The translations under genes were made by a program, and so were the position numbers. This document shows, one piece after another, positions 11,371 to 21,915 of a stretch of 64,000 bases of DNA. The notes beneath the pieces are model-generated. The model was not told the DNA's origin and searched no databases. It was given only the letters and a program-made list of their open reading frames with translations. Source of the stretch: Lonicera japonica (Eukaryota > Streptophyta > Magnoliopsida > Dipsacales > Caprifoliaceae); the NCBI GenBank assembly GCA_021464415.1, contig JAKCWG010000778.1, forward strand, positions 239,861 to 303,860, given 5' to 3'. Position 1 is the stretch's first letter. Every line of letters starts with the position of its first letter.

Positions 11371-12291
11371 TAGTGGCGTAGTCATAATTTATTTATAGGG
11401 CCGGCTAGATTAAAAAGAAATATTCAAAAAAATATTATAGGGGTTAGTTTAAATTATTTACCAAATATTGACTTAAAAACAATAAAAAATAAATACTTAT
11501 TTGAATGAAAAAAATGCAAATACTAAACACTTATATAATAGCAAATCACAATTAGAGATTTAAAATAGACAAAAGGTGTTTTTAACTATATCTAGTCACA
11601 TGTGACACACAAAATTACATTAAATAATCTAATGAAGTTGGACCCTACGATCCTTTTGTGAATCAAGATCACTTATGAGCAAATCTAAATCAATGTGTGT
11701 TCAACAAGCTTTCTTTCAATTGTATGTATCATGCAATCTTCAAGGTAATCATCATCTGTCTTGTTACGAAGAACTGTTTTCACTAGTTTCATAACTGAAA
11801 ATGCACGTTCTGTTGATACTGTGGAGACCGGAAGAGTCAATACAAGATGAATTAATCAATCAACCAAGGAATTAATAATAATCCCTTTTCCTTGTTTCAG
11901 CTAATTTACAGCACTCAAAGATTATGGACAAATTTTGAAAGTTGTGACGGTTTGGAATAGAAAACTCATAGTGTTGTAATTGACGCTTCAATATCCATAT
12001 ATCATCTTTGGAAAAATCACTGGGATAAAAAATTTCTGTAAGCTTGCATATATCATCAATATTAAATGATTTATAAGCATCATGGGGATCCGAAGCAAAG
12101 CTAAGAACTAGAATTTTCCAGGATTGTTAAGTATAGCCTACACTTACTTTCTTAGGATTTTAATTCATATTAATCCTTAAACTTTAATTTTTCACACAAA
12201 ACCCCCTATATTATTATACATATAATTATTTTATTTTTATTTTTTTGGGACGAGCTAAAACCCGCTCTAACCGACTCTTGGCTCCGCCCTA
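11371..12291 (-). mobile_element. hAT transposon fossil (ZMYM1/TTF-type family), internally deleted
   Basis: Ends form imperfect terminal inverted repeats: TAGTGGCGTAGTC at the left, and TAGGGCGGAGCC read inward from the right, the GGCGGAGCC style common in plant hATs. It is flanked by CTTCCAGC at 11363-11370 and 12292-12299, a perfect 8-bp duplication as hAT elements make. The paralogous sites in unit U at about 8686-8706 (GATTGTCGCCTCCGGCCAATC) and about 35090-35120 (inverted) have no insert. At 921 bp it keeps only the end of the transposase gene. Confidence 0.9.
11575..12115 (-). pseudogene. hAT transposase C-terminal (dimerisation) fragment
   Basis: Read on the minus strand, the frame contains SFNIDDICKLTEIFYPSDF, then RQLQHYEF, then, after a stop and a frameshift near 11850-11875, the hallmark LVLTLPVSTVSTERAFSVMK (about 11780-11840) and LRNKTDDDYLEDCMI. 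This is the hAT family dimerisation domain (PF05699 type) of the plant ZMYM1-like / TTF-zinc-finger transposases. The DDE catalytic part and the N-terminal zinc finger are deleted, so it cannot code for an active transposase. It lies within the TIRs of its own element. Confidence 0.88.
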
Positions 12292-13589
12292 CTTCCAGCC
12301 AATCAAATTTTTAACTCTGCCCCTATTTTTTCTTTTATAAAGTAAGGGAGAGTAAAAGAAAAGACAAATACAAGAGTTCATGTATATGCTAACTTTAATT
12401 AACAAGAATTCATATGTAAATGGCTCCAAGACACGCCGGAAAACAACACCAGATAATGAAGTTTCAAGTGGTTTTGTTTAGGTGATTTTTTTTCACAAAC
12501 TTTTTTAAAACAAACAAAACAAACTAATGCATATTATTAATTACCAACCAAAGAAAGTAACCATATATAGATTAATATATATATATTTTTTTAATTTTAA
12601 AGGTGGGTAAACTTGGTCAATTATAGGTTTAGATGGGCAAATTATCACCAAAACAATCCATTTCTTGTTTTGCGCTTTTATTTTGTTTCCTGCCATCACA
12701 TCTAATTAATTATAATGAACATATTTGCATGAAAATGGAGTCCTACTTTCTCAAAAATGAATATATTTCCAAATTAAATAAATGTTAACTATATATATTA
12801 AATAAATCATAAAATTGAATTTTTTTTATTAATAGGTGTAAAACTTCTTCTCTATTTAAGAAGAAGGAAGTTTGGAAATTTAATATTAATTTTATTTGAG
12901 TAATGAGATATTTTAATTTTTTAGACGAGATACCAATAGAAATTAAACTTAGAAATACGTTATGACGCATATATGTTATTTTATAACCTTAAAAATCTTA
13001 ATACCATAATGTGAAAAAAAATTAAAAAAATTCCAGTAGAGTTGTTGCATTTGTAGTGATTTGTTACATTCCCAGTGTTGACTATCAAAATCAAGAATTT
13101 AAGATGAATATATATAGATAAGTTGAATACAAATAAAATAGATAAGTTGAATACATATTGGAATATATGTGTTGACCATCAAGTTGAACATATAGATATA
13201 TAGGTGGAATACAAATTTGGAAAATATATTTTGAATTCGAAAAGACTTGCTTTTTGACCGACGAGAATGCTTTATTTCAAGACGCGTGTAATATCTCTGG
13301 AATCTAATTTAATAATGAGATAATGAGTTGTAAGGTCTCGCTCCGTAATGTTTTATAACTTTAAGGACGAATTCATGTTTAATAAAGGGAAGTAGTACTA
13401 GTTTCATAATTTGATTTTACAATAAGGACACTTTTCATAATATTAATTTATTTTAAGGAAAATGATAAATGTTGATGGACAAAACTACCCTAATATATCA
13501 TTTATTCTAATTATACAAAATACATATTATTCTCTCTACATACACAGTTTAAAGAGAGAAAACAAAGAACAAGAGAAAAGAGAAGTTGT

Positions 13590-13647
13590 CTCACCACCAC
13601 CACCACCACCTTACTCTCCGATCGTATCTCCAAGAGGAGCATCGTTC

Positions 13648-13699
<52 letters not shown>

Positions 13700-13738
13700 A
13701 ATCATCTTCTTCTTCTTCTTCTTCTTTTTTTTTTTTTA
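13590..13738. repeat. Compound microsatellite (CAC)n, (TCA)n, (TTC)n, poly-T
   Basis: (CAC)n at about 13590-13608, (TCA)n at about 13647-13699, (TTC)n at about 13705-13726, then a T run. Open frames here (polySer, polyMet, polyAsp) are artefacts of the repeats. Confidence 0.95.
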
Positions 13739-14102
13739 GATCTACAATCGTAAAACGTATATAACTTTTGATCGAACCGTTGGATTTGGATGATTTTTGG
13801 ATATGTTGTTCGGAAGACAAAGTTACAATAATTGCGCAAAAAATTAAGACGATCAGAGGTCGTTTTGCTATCGAAATCGATCAATTTTGACAGTCCAGCG
13901 GAATTTGAAAAAATAATATAATCGTAACTCTTATTTTTTTTACGAACCCTACGTCGATCCATATATATATACATATAAATAAATTGAGTGGATGTTGATC
14001 TCATCAATTTTGTTGTTCTCTATTTTGTAATGTTGCTCAAATCATTTTAGCACCTTATGATTTGTTGTCCAAGTGGTGTTACCTTATGGTTGTTGTTCAG
14101 AA

Positions 14103-14616
14103 GGTGCTAAATGCATTTAGCACCTTCTGGTTGTTGTCCAGGTGGTGCTAAATGCATTTAGCACCCTCTTAGCACATTCTGGTTACTATCCAGGGGGTGC
14201 TAAATGCATTTAGCACTTTTTGGTCCAGGGGGGTGCTAAATGCATTTAGCACCTTTTGGTTGCTGTCCAGGGGGTGCTAAATGCATTTAGCACCTTCTGG
14301 TTGCTGTCCAGCGGGTGCTAAATGCATTTAGCACCTTTTGGTTGTAGTGTTGTTGTCCAGGGGGTGCTAAATCTATTTAGCACTTTCTGGTATGCTGTTG
14401 TGGTTGTAGTTCTGTTGTCTAGAGGGTGTTAAATTCATTTAGTACCTTCTGGTATGCTGTTGTCCAAAGGGTGCTAAATCCATTTAGCACCTTCTAGTAC
14501 CTTCTGGTTGTAGCACCTTCTGGTATGTTGTTGTCCAGAGGGTGCTAAATTCATTTAGCACCTTCTGGTACCTTTTGGTTGCAGTGCTAAATGCATTTAG
14601 CACCTTCTGGTTGCTG
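14103..14616. repeat. Minisatellite with a palindromic 20-bp core
   Basis: Eleven units of roughly 40-60 bp. Seven contain the exact 20-bp palindrome GTGCTAAATGCATTTAGCAC, and four have one to three changes (for example AAATCTATTT and AAATTCATTT). The linker is CTTCTGGTTGCTGTCCAGGG-like and of variable length. Each core can form a 10-bp hairpin. Confidence 0.95.
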
Positions 14617-15261
14617 TTGGTATTCTAATGAGACGATATTATAAGGAAAGGGGTATTAGTGTCTTTTTTGTACAGTGTCTTTAATTTACATAGTTAATTT
14701 TTAAATGTCCTTTATAATTATATTATTATTATAATGAGTCCTTATATCCAATTGTCTGTTTAATAATTAATACATAACAATAAAGAAATTGCAGCAGGTC
14801 ACATTTGGCCATTCTCGAGCATGCCACGTGGATGTACGATTTTTTCTTTTTTCACACTTCCTTGACAGTTACATCGGCAGTATTTTTTTATTTTTTTTAT
14901 TTTTTTTTTCACAATTCCAAAACAATTACGTGGACAATGTTTCCATAAGTCTTTCCTCTACTTTAGTGGTGCACTTCGGTAAGTTTTATAAAAAGGTAAA
15001 GTAAGAAACATCTATGACCTTTGGCTTGATTCGTCATTTTATTTTATTTTTTTTAAACGATAGCACTAAGTTTAAAAAAGTGAGTCTAGAGCAAAATATG
15101 GTTAAAAAAAAAAAAATTGGGTTGAAAAACCCAAACTCAATAGCTAAAAAAATAAGTTCGAAATAAATAGAGATAACTTGATATTAGTTAAATTTGCTCC
15201 ATAGTTGATCTATTGCCATCCCTATATATATTCAATTCAAACTAAAATATAAAATAAAGAT

Positions 15262-15340
15262 GTCAAGTGGACTAATAGTTAAGCAGCAGATTACATTATC
15301 AAAAGTCTAAGGTTCAAGTTCAAAACATCTTGTAAGCACT
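15262..15340 (+). repeat. tRNA-derived SINE-like sequence
   Basis: A box-A-like segment (GTGGACTAATAGTTAAGC) is followed about 35 bases later by a B-box-like GGTTCAAGTTC. The ends AAGATGT and ACATCTT could pair as a 7-bp acceptor-like stem. Similar copies lie at about 22010-22080 (minus), 32975-33050 (minus) and 35535-35620 (minus). The rest of the cloverleaf is poor, so this is not a working tRNA gene. Confidence 0.5.
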
Positions 15341-15989
15341 TTTTTTTGAAAATAGGGATCGTAGGGATAAAATAGGCATTTCAAAAGTCTGACATAACTT
15401 CGGTGGTCAAAACTAGTATTGTCTTTATATGCTTTATGTAATATATACATATATACATGTATATATTATTAATTAATAATTTTTTTAAAAAAAAAGTTGT
15501 AAGTCTCTTCATTTAATTATAACAATGAAAATGCACCACAGACTCATTCTTGATCTTAGATTCAAGTGAGTACCTCTCCAACTAAGATAACCCACCTTTT
15601 CATAGTTGAAGTCATATATTTACGGATATAATTTTGTTGTATATGGTGTCATGTTATGATGAGTTGTTAACCTATTGCTACGAGTATATTTGCATGACAA
15701 TTAGATTCATACTTTCCTAAGCATCTATATTCCATGACAATAGGAGTCATGCTCTGCTAAAATTAACGTAATTCAAAAAAGGAATGAATGCAATGTATAT
15801 AATTGTCTTGATGGTGTTTCAGTCCGATGATATTTCAGTCGATTTAAGAGAGCAACTTAATTGATATTATTTAATTTTATACTAAAAATTATTTATTTTA
15901 ATTTGTTAGATGAGATATTGGTCAAAACTAAGTTTAAAATACAAAGATTGAGAAATACAATGTGAGGTTAATTAGCTCCCTAAAGAACG

Positions 15990-17080
15990 GATATTTCAGT
16001 TAGGGTAGGAGTATCGGTATCAGATATGTATCCTGCACGGATACGCAACGAATACGGCAGGATATGTACATGATACGTATTCGAGTATCCAATTTTATTT
16101 TTTAAAATTTTAGATATGGGAGGGATACGGTGAGGATACTTGTGGGATACAGCGGGTAAGTTTTGCAATTCTTTTTTATTGGAGCCGCTTTAAAATAACA
16201 AATAATTCCTTTAATATAGAAATCTCTAAAAGAGACTTAGAGCATCTCCAACAGTCTTTTAAATTTTTGTTTTGTGTAAAATTTACACAACTTATAAATT
16301 TTTTTCTCTCCAGCAGTCTTTTAAAATTGAAATTTGTGTAAAATAGTTGTGTAAAATACGCTCTTATCTTACAATGCCACATCAGCTTTATCTCTCCTCA
16401 ATTTTTTTATAAAAATTGAAAAAGTAATAACTTTAAATGTAAAATATATAAATTAATAAAAATTATATATTTGAAATCTACTCATCAATACCTATAAATC
16501 AAGATCCATTGTAATTACAAGATTATTTGTAAAAAAATCAAGAAAAAATTAATAAGAAAATTGCTTGAATTGATATTTAACATGTGTTGGAATCTTATTT
16601 ATTATTTCAAAATTTACACAAAACTTTACAAAAGTACCATTGGAGCACTTTTTTTTTTAGCATTCAAATTGTTTGTAAAAGTGAGTTGACACATGTGATT
16701 TACAAATCAATTTTTACACTACCATTGAAGATGCTCTTAGGTTTTTCATTTACAACTTAGTGAGTAAGTCAACCCTTTTATCAGATGAAATGATCGACCA
16801 AAACACTACGTCCTTCATCTACGATTATTGTTATTCGGTCTCTGTCTTTCTTCTGGTATTCAAGTCAGAATATTGTGTCTACTTTTAAGTTATTATGCAA
16901 TTAAATTGGTCAGTCGTTTGATTTAGTTTTATGAATATTCATGATATTGTTCATAAATTTATAAAATTCTTATAACTGAATAATTAAAAAAATATATATA
17001 TTATAATTATTTTTTATTATCGGTGCAGTGTCGTATCTGATACCCGTATCCGTGTCCCTGCTTCATTGGAGGTTAGCTTA
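15990..17080. repeat. Element with inverted GATAC-rich ends
   Basis: Left end has GTATCGGTATCAGATATG with several GGATAC/GATACG words up to about 16160. The right end (about 17020-17070) has GTGCAGTGTCGTATCTGATA and CCGTATCCGTGTCC, in inverted relation to the left. The same pair bounds 31505-32310 in the inverted U copy, and one end is present at 21205-21335. The middle has no coding sequence. The transposon class is not identified. Confidence 0.5.
16241..16735. mobile_element. MITE, GAGCATCTCCAAC family
   Basis: AGCATCTCCAACAG at the left and CATTGAAGATGCT at the right are inverted ends. CTTAG flanks both sides (16236-16240, 16736-16740). The inverted U copy at about 32040-32055 lacks it. 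Related elements at 28749-29234 and 33437-33925 share the internal phrase ATATATTTGAAATCTAC or its complement. Confidence 0.75.
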
Positions 17081-17607
17081 AACATCCAGAGTGTTTGTTA
17101 GACAATGTTATCATTGTTATTTTCATAATTCATTTTTTGAACTTTAATAAATTTAAACTCTTATTATATAATTTTATTTTAAATAAATTTTATATTATTG
17201 AAAAATATTCGCCATACTCTTTCAACCAACATCCATATTCATTATAAAAAATAATTATGAAAATTGACAGAGATAATCAAGAATAAAATTGGAGATAGTA
17301 TTTTTTTTGGAACATGACTATAAGCTGCCACTTTAATTTCTAAACGTACTTAGAGTACTTAGTGTGTTAGCATTATAGTTTGTTAGCACCATTACATATT
17401 TTCCAATAGTTTGTCTATGGATGCCTTTACATGTACCTGTGGGAATGTTTTTAAAGCTACAAATACTATATCAATTATGTATACACACCTTCACAGTCTT
17501 CCATGCACCATGGGAGGGAAAAGTTTTTTTTTTTCCCTTTAACGCGCTTCTCCTTTTAATAACACGCAACTCTTTTTATGTTTTAGTATAAGTCCTTATG
17601 CCTTTCC

Positions 17608-17609
<2 letters not shown>

Positions 17610-17699
<90 letters not shown>
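17610..17699. repeat. (ATT)n microsatellite
   Basis: About 90 bp of ATT repeats with a single interruption near 17638. Confidence 0.97.
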
Positions 17700-18070
17700 C
17701 GTTGTAATTTTGTTATATATGGATATAAAGGCATGATGAGTTGTTAATTGATGTAGCCATATTTGCATTACAATTACAATCATACATTCTTCAGGATATT
17801 TGTGTGATTATTTGAGTCATACTTTATTAAAAGTTAATGAATTATAAAAATAGAAAATTAGTCACAGGTCCAATATTTTTTAAACCGATCTACTCAAGGA
17901 CAAGAAGTTTTGAGCTATTGTTTAAGATCCAATCTTTTGGAATTAGGACAATTTTATGTCTAAAGGACATTTTATTTTTTGATATTTTTAATCATAATGA
18001 TATTATTATTTTCATGTACTTTATCAATTTTACCCTTCTTATATATTAGTTATTATTTTCAATATATAAA
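17700..18070. other. AT-rich spacer
   Basis: No gene. The stretch 17730-17835 (ATGAGTTGTTAATTG, GAGTCATACTTTATTAAAAGTTAATG) is a roughly 100-bp dispersed sequence also seen near 15655-15760, 56755-56825 and 59460-59540. Confidence 0.5.
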
Positions 18071-18278
18071 GAGTCCAAATTCTAATTAAATTCCTCCTCT
18101 TCTAGATTCATCCACCTCAATTAAAACTCACCCTCCCCCCCCACACCCTCGATTTCAAATAACTCCCTCCCCCACAACCAATCCAATCAAAACCTAGGGT
18201 TTTTAGTTATTATGTTTCCCCAAATCTAAAAACACCAATCTTAATTCCTCACCTCAATTCAATCCGATTTTTCCCTCC
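18071..18278 (+). promoter_or_regulatory. C-rich leader upstream of the RING-type gene fragment
   Basis: A pyrimidine/C-rich stretch (CTCACCCTCCCCC, ACTCCCTCCCCCAC, AAAACCTAGGGTTTT) with no long open frame, unlike the surrounding AT-rich DNA and typical of a plant 5' untranslated region. AAACCTAGGGTTT resembles a telo-box-like element. Confidence 0.4.
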
Positions 18279-18545
18279 ATGTCGACGGCGAGATCCTCTC
18301 ATTTTTCTGTCGACGACACCGACGCCATCGACAACACTCCCTTCCTCACTAGCTCCGCATCTGAAACCAACTTCCCCGCCCGGAGCCTCAGAATTCGCCG
18401 AGCTCTGAGCCTTTGCGGTGCCACTTGTTTCCTCCGGCGAGCCAACAGCCGGAGGATGGTCCAGGAACCTTCGATGTGTGTGCGTGACTTGGCTGTGGAT
18501 GAGATCGAGGAGCGGCAAAGAGATGAATTTTATGGCATTCAAGGT
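18279..18545 (+). pseudogene. First-exon fragment of an At1g12760-like RING/U-box E3 ligase gene
   Basis: The frame begins with ATG at 18279 and runs about 88 codons before a plausible splice donor (CAAG|GTATAAA at 18545). It is GC-richer than its surroundings. The block RRMVQEPSMCVRDLAVDEIE followed by ERQ matches the conserved N-terminal segment of the At1g12760/At1g63170 membrane RING ligases (there EPSM-LVRE and EQLEERQ), and the acidic DAIDNTPFL start also fits. The family continues with transmembrane helices and a C-terminal RING-H2 finger; none was found in the following 2 kb, which is AT-rich and ends in minisatellite. I read it as a truncated gene copy. A very long first intron cannot be excluded. 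Confidence 0.5.
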
Positions 18546-19881
18546 ATAAAAAGATTGCATGTTTTTCACCTTTTCCTAGTTTTAATTTGATTTTCTAAGA
18601 AAATTCATAATTTTAGTTTTTCATCTGTTTAAATATATTTTGATTTTATAATGTCTGATAAAATTTTCAACTTAGAGGAAAAATGCCTGTTTATATGCCT
18701 GCTATGCCTGATAAAATTTTCATCTGTTTATATGCCTGATAAAATTTGCAATGCCTGCTATGTCTATTCTTTATTGTATGAAATGTCTGTTGTACTGTCT
18801 ATATGCCTGTTCTTTGTTGTATAAAATGTCTGCTCTGCCTGTTCTTCGTTTGTATGCCTGCTGCTTCTTCATATATTTAATTTTGAATTTTTGATGGATT
18901 AACTTGTTATTTTTTGAATATTTTTAGATGGGTTGACTTATCCTATGCATTTAATGTTTGTTGTGATTATAGATAATTGAATTTTAAATTTAATTGATTG
19001 TTTTCACATTTATCTTCTAAATTTGAATTTGAATTTGAATTATATTATAGATATTTTCCTCTTTTAAATATTTGAATTTAAATTAGAATTAAATTTGGGT
19101 GAAGGGCATTGTTGGAATTTTCAAATTTAGTTTATATTTTTCTTATTTATTAATTAAAATATTTATAATTGTCCTTCAAACTAAAATATGTCCTTATGCA
19201 AGAAGTTTGTCCTTCAAACAATTGACCTAAAAGACGCGTCCTTGAGTAGATGGAGAATTCTATTTTTGTCCTTTAAACTAAAAGCCCCTTTATAAAAATT
19301 CAATGAGCCTCAACTAGTTGTTTTAGTTGTAATTTTAACAGAAAGAATATTTTTGTTTCAATTTTTATTTTTATTTTAAATTAGTAATGAAAATTTTAAA
19401 TTTGTTAAAATTAAGATATTGGTAGAAGTTAAATTTAATGATATTATGATAAAATTAAAAATTTAAAGAAAAATGCAAAGATAAAACTAATTAACGATGT
19501 CAATGTCAAGTTTTTCTCGATATCAAACTTCTTCTATTTCAATCCCTTTACTTTTAATTCATATTACAGTTAGAGTTTGTTTTCAACACAAAAAATTTAA
19601 ATTGCTTCATTGTGTAGCACTTAAAAAATAAGGTTTGTGATTATTGTGCACTGTAAGTATTTTATGAAAAAATCCCTAACTTTCACTGTATAGTATATTC
19701 TGAAAAATGGCTACACGCTTAGTCGGCGAAGAGAATAGTAATTAATGGGAAAAATATTTTTATTATTATAAATATTATTTTAAATAATATAATACTAATA
19801 AAATAAAAAAAAGGAAGGAAAAAAAATACAACATTGATCAAAATGACATTAATTTTCCTACCTTCCATAGAATTTTGTATG
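18546..19881. other. Intron-like or spacer DNA with degenerate TGCCTG repeats
   Basis: 18680-18870 is full of irregular TATGCCTG / GCCTGTT / ATGTCTG words spaced 10-35 bases apart. The rest is AT-rich without exons. 19330-19560 resembles 55980-56200 and 59570-59760. Confidence 0.5.
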
Positions 19882-20043
19882 GAGTCGCGGACTGAGCGTG
19901 AAGGGAAAGACAGATTAATTAGTAACTTGGAATTGCTCGAGTTGCGGACTGAGCGTGGAGAGAGATTAATTAGTGACTTGGAATTGCTTGAGTCAGCGGA
20001 CTGAGCATGGAGGGAAACAGAGATTAATTAGTGACTTGCAATT
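19882..20043. repeat. Minisatellite, three units of about 54 bp
   Basis: Units begin GAGTCGCGGACTGAGCG at 19882, GAGTTGCGGACTGAGCG at 19939 and GAGTCAGCGGACTGAGC at 19990. Each contains GATTAATTAGTGACTTGGAA or a one-base variant. Confidence 0.9.
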
Positions 20044-20550
20044 CTTTTTTTGACATAGGGTGTGTTAGGGAAAAAATTGTTATATATTGTCCATCTTATT
20101 TAAAGAAAATTGGTGGGGGAGGGACCAGTATTGAAGGCTGTAATGAAATTTTTGGGGGAAAAAAAAGAAAAGCATTCTAAATATTGTAAAATTAAGCACC
20201 TAACCAAAAACCAAATTAAGAAAAGAAATGAACCTTAAATAGAGAGAATACAATATAGAAGACATACAAATTGAGTTTGCATAGTTTTCATGGTTTAATT
20301 TGCTTATTCCAAGAAATTATTCTCATTAATTCTAACATAATATTTTTTATTTTCCCAATATATGGATATATCCACGTAAATCATCTGCTTTTTTCCATTT
20401 CTTTATAATACTAGCATTTCAAAAATATATCAGGCATTTGACATTAGGGCAAGTAAAAAAGTAACTAAAATTCCTGGTGGTGAGCTAGGTGAACATAAGG
20501 CGGGCGAACTCTTTTGCCAACCTAAGTTCAGGTTTCCTCATCACATGAAA

Positions 20551-20985
20551 TTAACCCAATACTACTCCATTAATCCATCCCATAACATTGAAAATAATCA
20601 CCCAAGCTGATATTGGCACACTCAATGCAACAAGCGCCACCATCCCCATAGCCAGACAAGGCCTAGTGTTCATCAAACACATTTGTAACCACCCCACACC
20701 ATCACACACATCCTCGTAGTAATCTCGAATGTATTTCTTCTCCCACTCCATCCAATCCGAAGGGGGCATTTGGCTCGTCTCCGACATCTTCATATCCTTA
20801 ATTCGCATTCGAAGCACAATCATATTCTCGTCCACAAGCTTACCATCGTAATTATCTCGGCCTTTTTTCTCTCTTCTTGCACGAATATTGACGCTTCTAG
20901 CACGTCTCATTCCTCGCCGGTTGGAGGGTTCAAGAAGAAACTTCCGGCCGGTGAGGGTGGAAGAAGATGAGGAGATTGCTTTCAT
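20551..20985 (-). CDS. Conserved small plant protein with C-terminal membrane segment, function unknown
   Basis: A complete single-exon frame of 144 codons. The N-terminus is Ser-rich (MKAISSSSSTLTGRKF) and then Arg-rich (RRGMRRARSVNIRARRE), which could be an organelle-targeting or nucleic-acid-binding tail. The middle has YDGKLVDENMIVLRMRI and PPSDWMEWEKKY, the part best kept in the two broken copies in this window. Residues about 113-135 (LAMGMVALVALSVPISAWVI) are one predicted membrane helix. I recall similar unnamed small proteins in other plants but cannot give a function. The ATG chosen is the first in frame, and the same leader sequence lies upstream of the other two copies. A TATA-like run and a CT-rich tract lie just upstream. 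This is the only host gene here that looks intact. Confidence 0.7.
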   Translation of the reverse strand: MKAISSSSSTLTGRKFLLEPSNRRGMRRARSVNIRARREKKGRDNYDGKLVDENMIVLRMRIKDMKMSETSQMPPSDWMEWEKKYIRDYYEDVCDGVGWLQMCLMNTRPCLAMGMVALVALSVPISAWVIIFNVMGWINGVVLG

Positions 20986-21058
20986 TATTATTATTTTCTT
21001 TTGTCAAGAATTTGGGAGATTGTGTGGAATGTTGGGAATTAAAACGTAGAGGTATGAG

Positions 21059-21067
21059 ATATATATA
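21059..21067 (-). promoter_or_regulatory. Putative TATA box of the small membrane-protein gene
   Basis: ATATATATA lies about 75 bases upstream of the start codon, next to a (GA)n/(CT)n run at 21068-21082. The same pair, TATA run plus CT tract, lies upstream of the copies at 23213-23256 (plus) and 63318-63370 (minus). Confidence 0.45.
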
Positions 21068-21194
21068 GAGAGAGAGAGAGGAAGAGAGGGGTGGGACTAA
21101 TAGCTAGTTAGGAAAAGGTTACATGTGATTAGTGAATTTTATGCTTAATTTATGTGTTTGACATGTTAGATTAGAGGTTTAGATATGATTTTTA

Positions 21195-21875
21195 TAATTT
21201 CAATCAGATCGGATACGGGAGAGATACGGCAAGAATACGAGAGGGATAGGGCGGATACTTACCTGATACGTATCGAGTATCATGCCATATCCGTCACGTA
21301 TCCGTGCAGGATACTTACCTGATACCGATACTCTGACCCTAATTGAAGTATCCGACCTCACATTGTATTTCTCAATTTTTGTATTTTAAGCTTAGTTTTG
21401 ACCAATATCTCATTTGACAAATTAAAATAAATAATTTTTAGTATAAAATAAAATAATATTAAATTGTTAAACATTTTCTCTTAAATCGACCTGAAATATC
21501 ATCGGACTGAAACACCATGAAGAGAATTATACATATTGCATTCATTCCTTTTTTGAATTACGTTACGTTAATTTTAGCAGAGTATGACTCCAATTGTCAT
21601 GGAATATAGATGCTTAGGAAAGTATGATTGTAATTGTCATGCAAATATACTCGTAGCAATAGGTTAACAACGTACTCATCATAACATGATACCATATATA
21701 ACAAAATTATATCCGTAAAATATATAACTTCAAACTATGAAAAAGTGGGTTAACTTAATTGGAGAGGTACTCACTTGAATCTGAGATCAAGAATAAGTTT
21801 AAGATACATTTTCGTTGTTTATAATTAAATGAAGAGGCTTAAAACTCTTTTTTTTTTTAAAAAATAAAAATTATT

Positions 21876-21915
<40 letters not shown>

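Larger units (their letters stand above)
13422..14745. mobile_element. Probable TIR element carrying micro- and minisatellites
   Basis: Unit U copy 1a reads straight through (GGAATCTAATCTAACATGCC at about 10710), whereas copy 1b is interrupted between about 13309 and 14785. Within that, ATAAGGACACTTTTCATAAT (13422 on) matches the reverse complement of the right side (ATAAGGACTCATTATAATA ending at 14745), with similarity over about 50 bp. No clear target duplication was found, so the true ends may lie further out. No transposase is present. Confidence 0.5.
11217..17350 (+). repeat. Low-copy repeat unit U, copy 1b, with nested inserts
   Basis: A tandem, same-strand repeat of 8534-11216 that continues further right, matching (reverse-complemented) 31180-35200. 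It is longer than the other copies because of a hAT fossil (11371-12291), a TIR element with satellites (about 13422-14745) and a MITE (16241-16735). These inserts are absent from at least one other copy of U, which therefore shows the empty sites. Confidence 0.7.

Noticed and set aside
13462..14007. Overlapping frames with polySer, polyMet, polyAsp and poly-basic runs
   Set aside because: Translations of (TCA)n and (TTC)n microsatellites in different frames.
14103..14616. CRISPR-like array from regular palindromic repeats
   Set aside because: Plant nuclear context, spacers are themselves related and vary in length, no cas genes.
15262..15340. Possible functional tRNA gene
   Set aside because: Acceptor-like ends pair, but the T and anticodon arms do not form, and several diverged copies exist; better read as SINE-like.
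20770..20970. Plus-strand frame opposite the small membrane-protein gene (also minus 23344-23544)
   Set aside because: Antisense shadow preserved because both gene copies are related; it has no start context or motif of its own.
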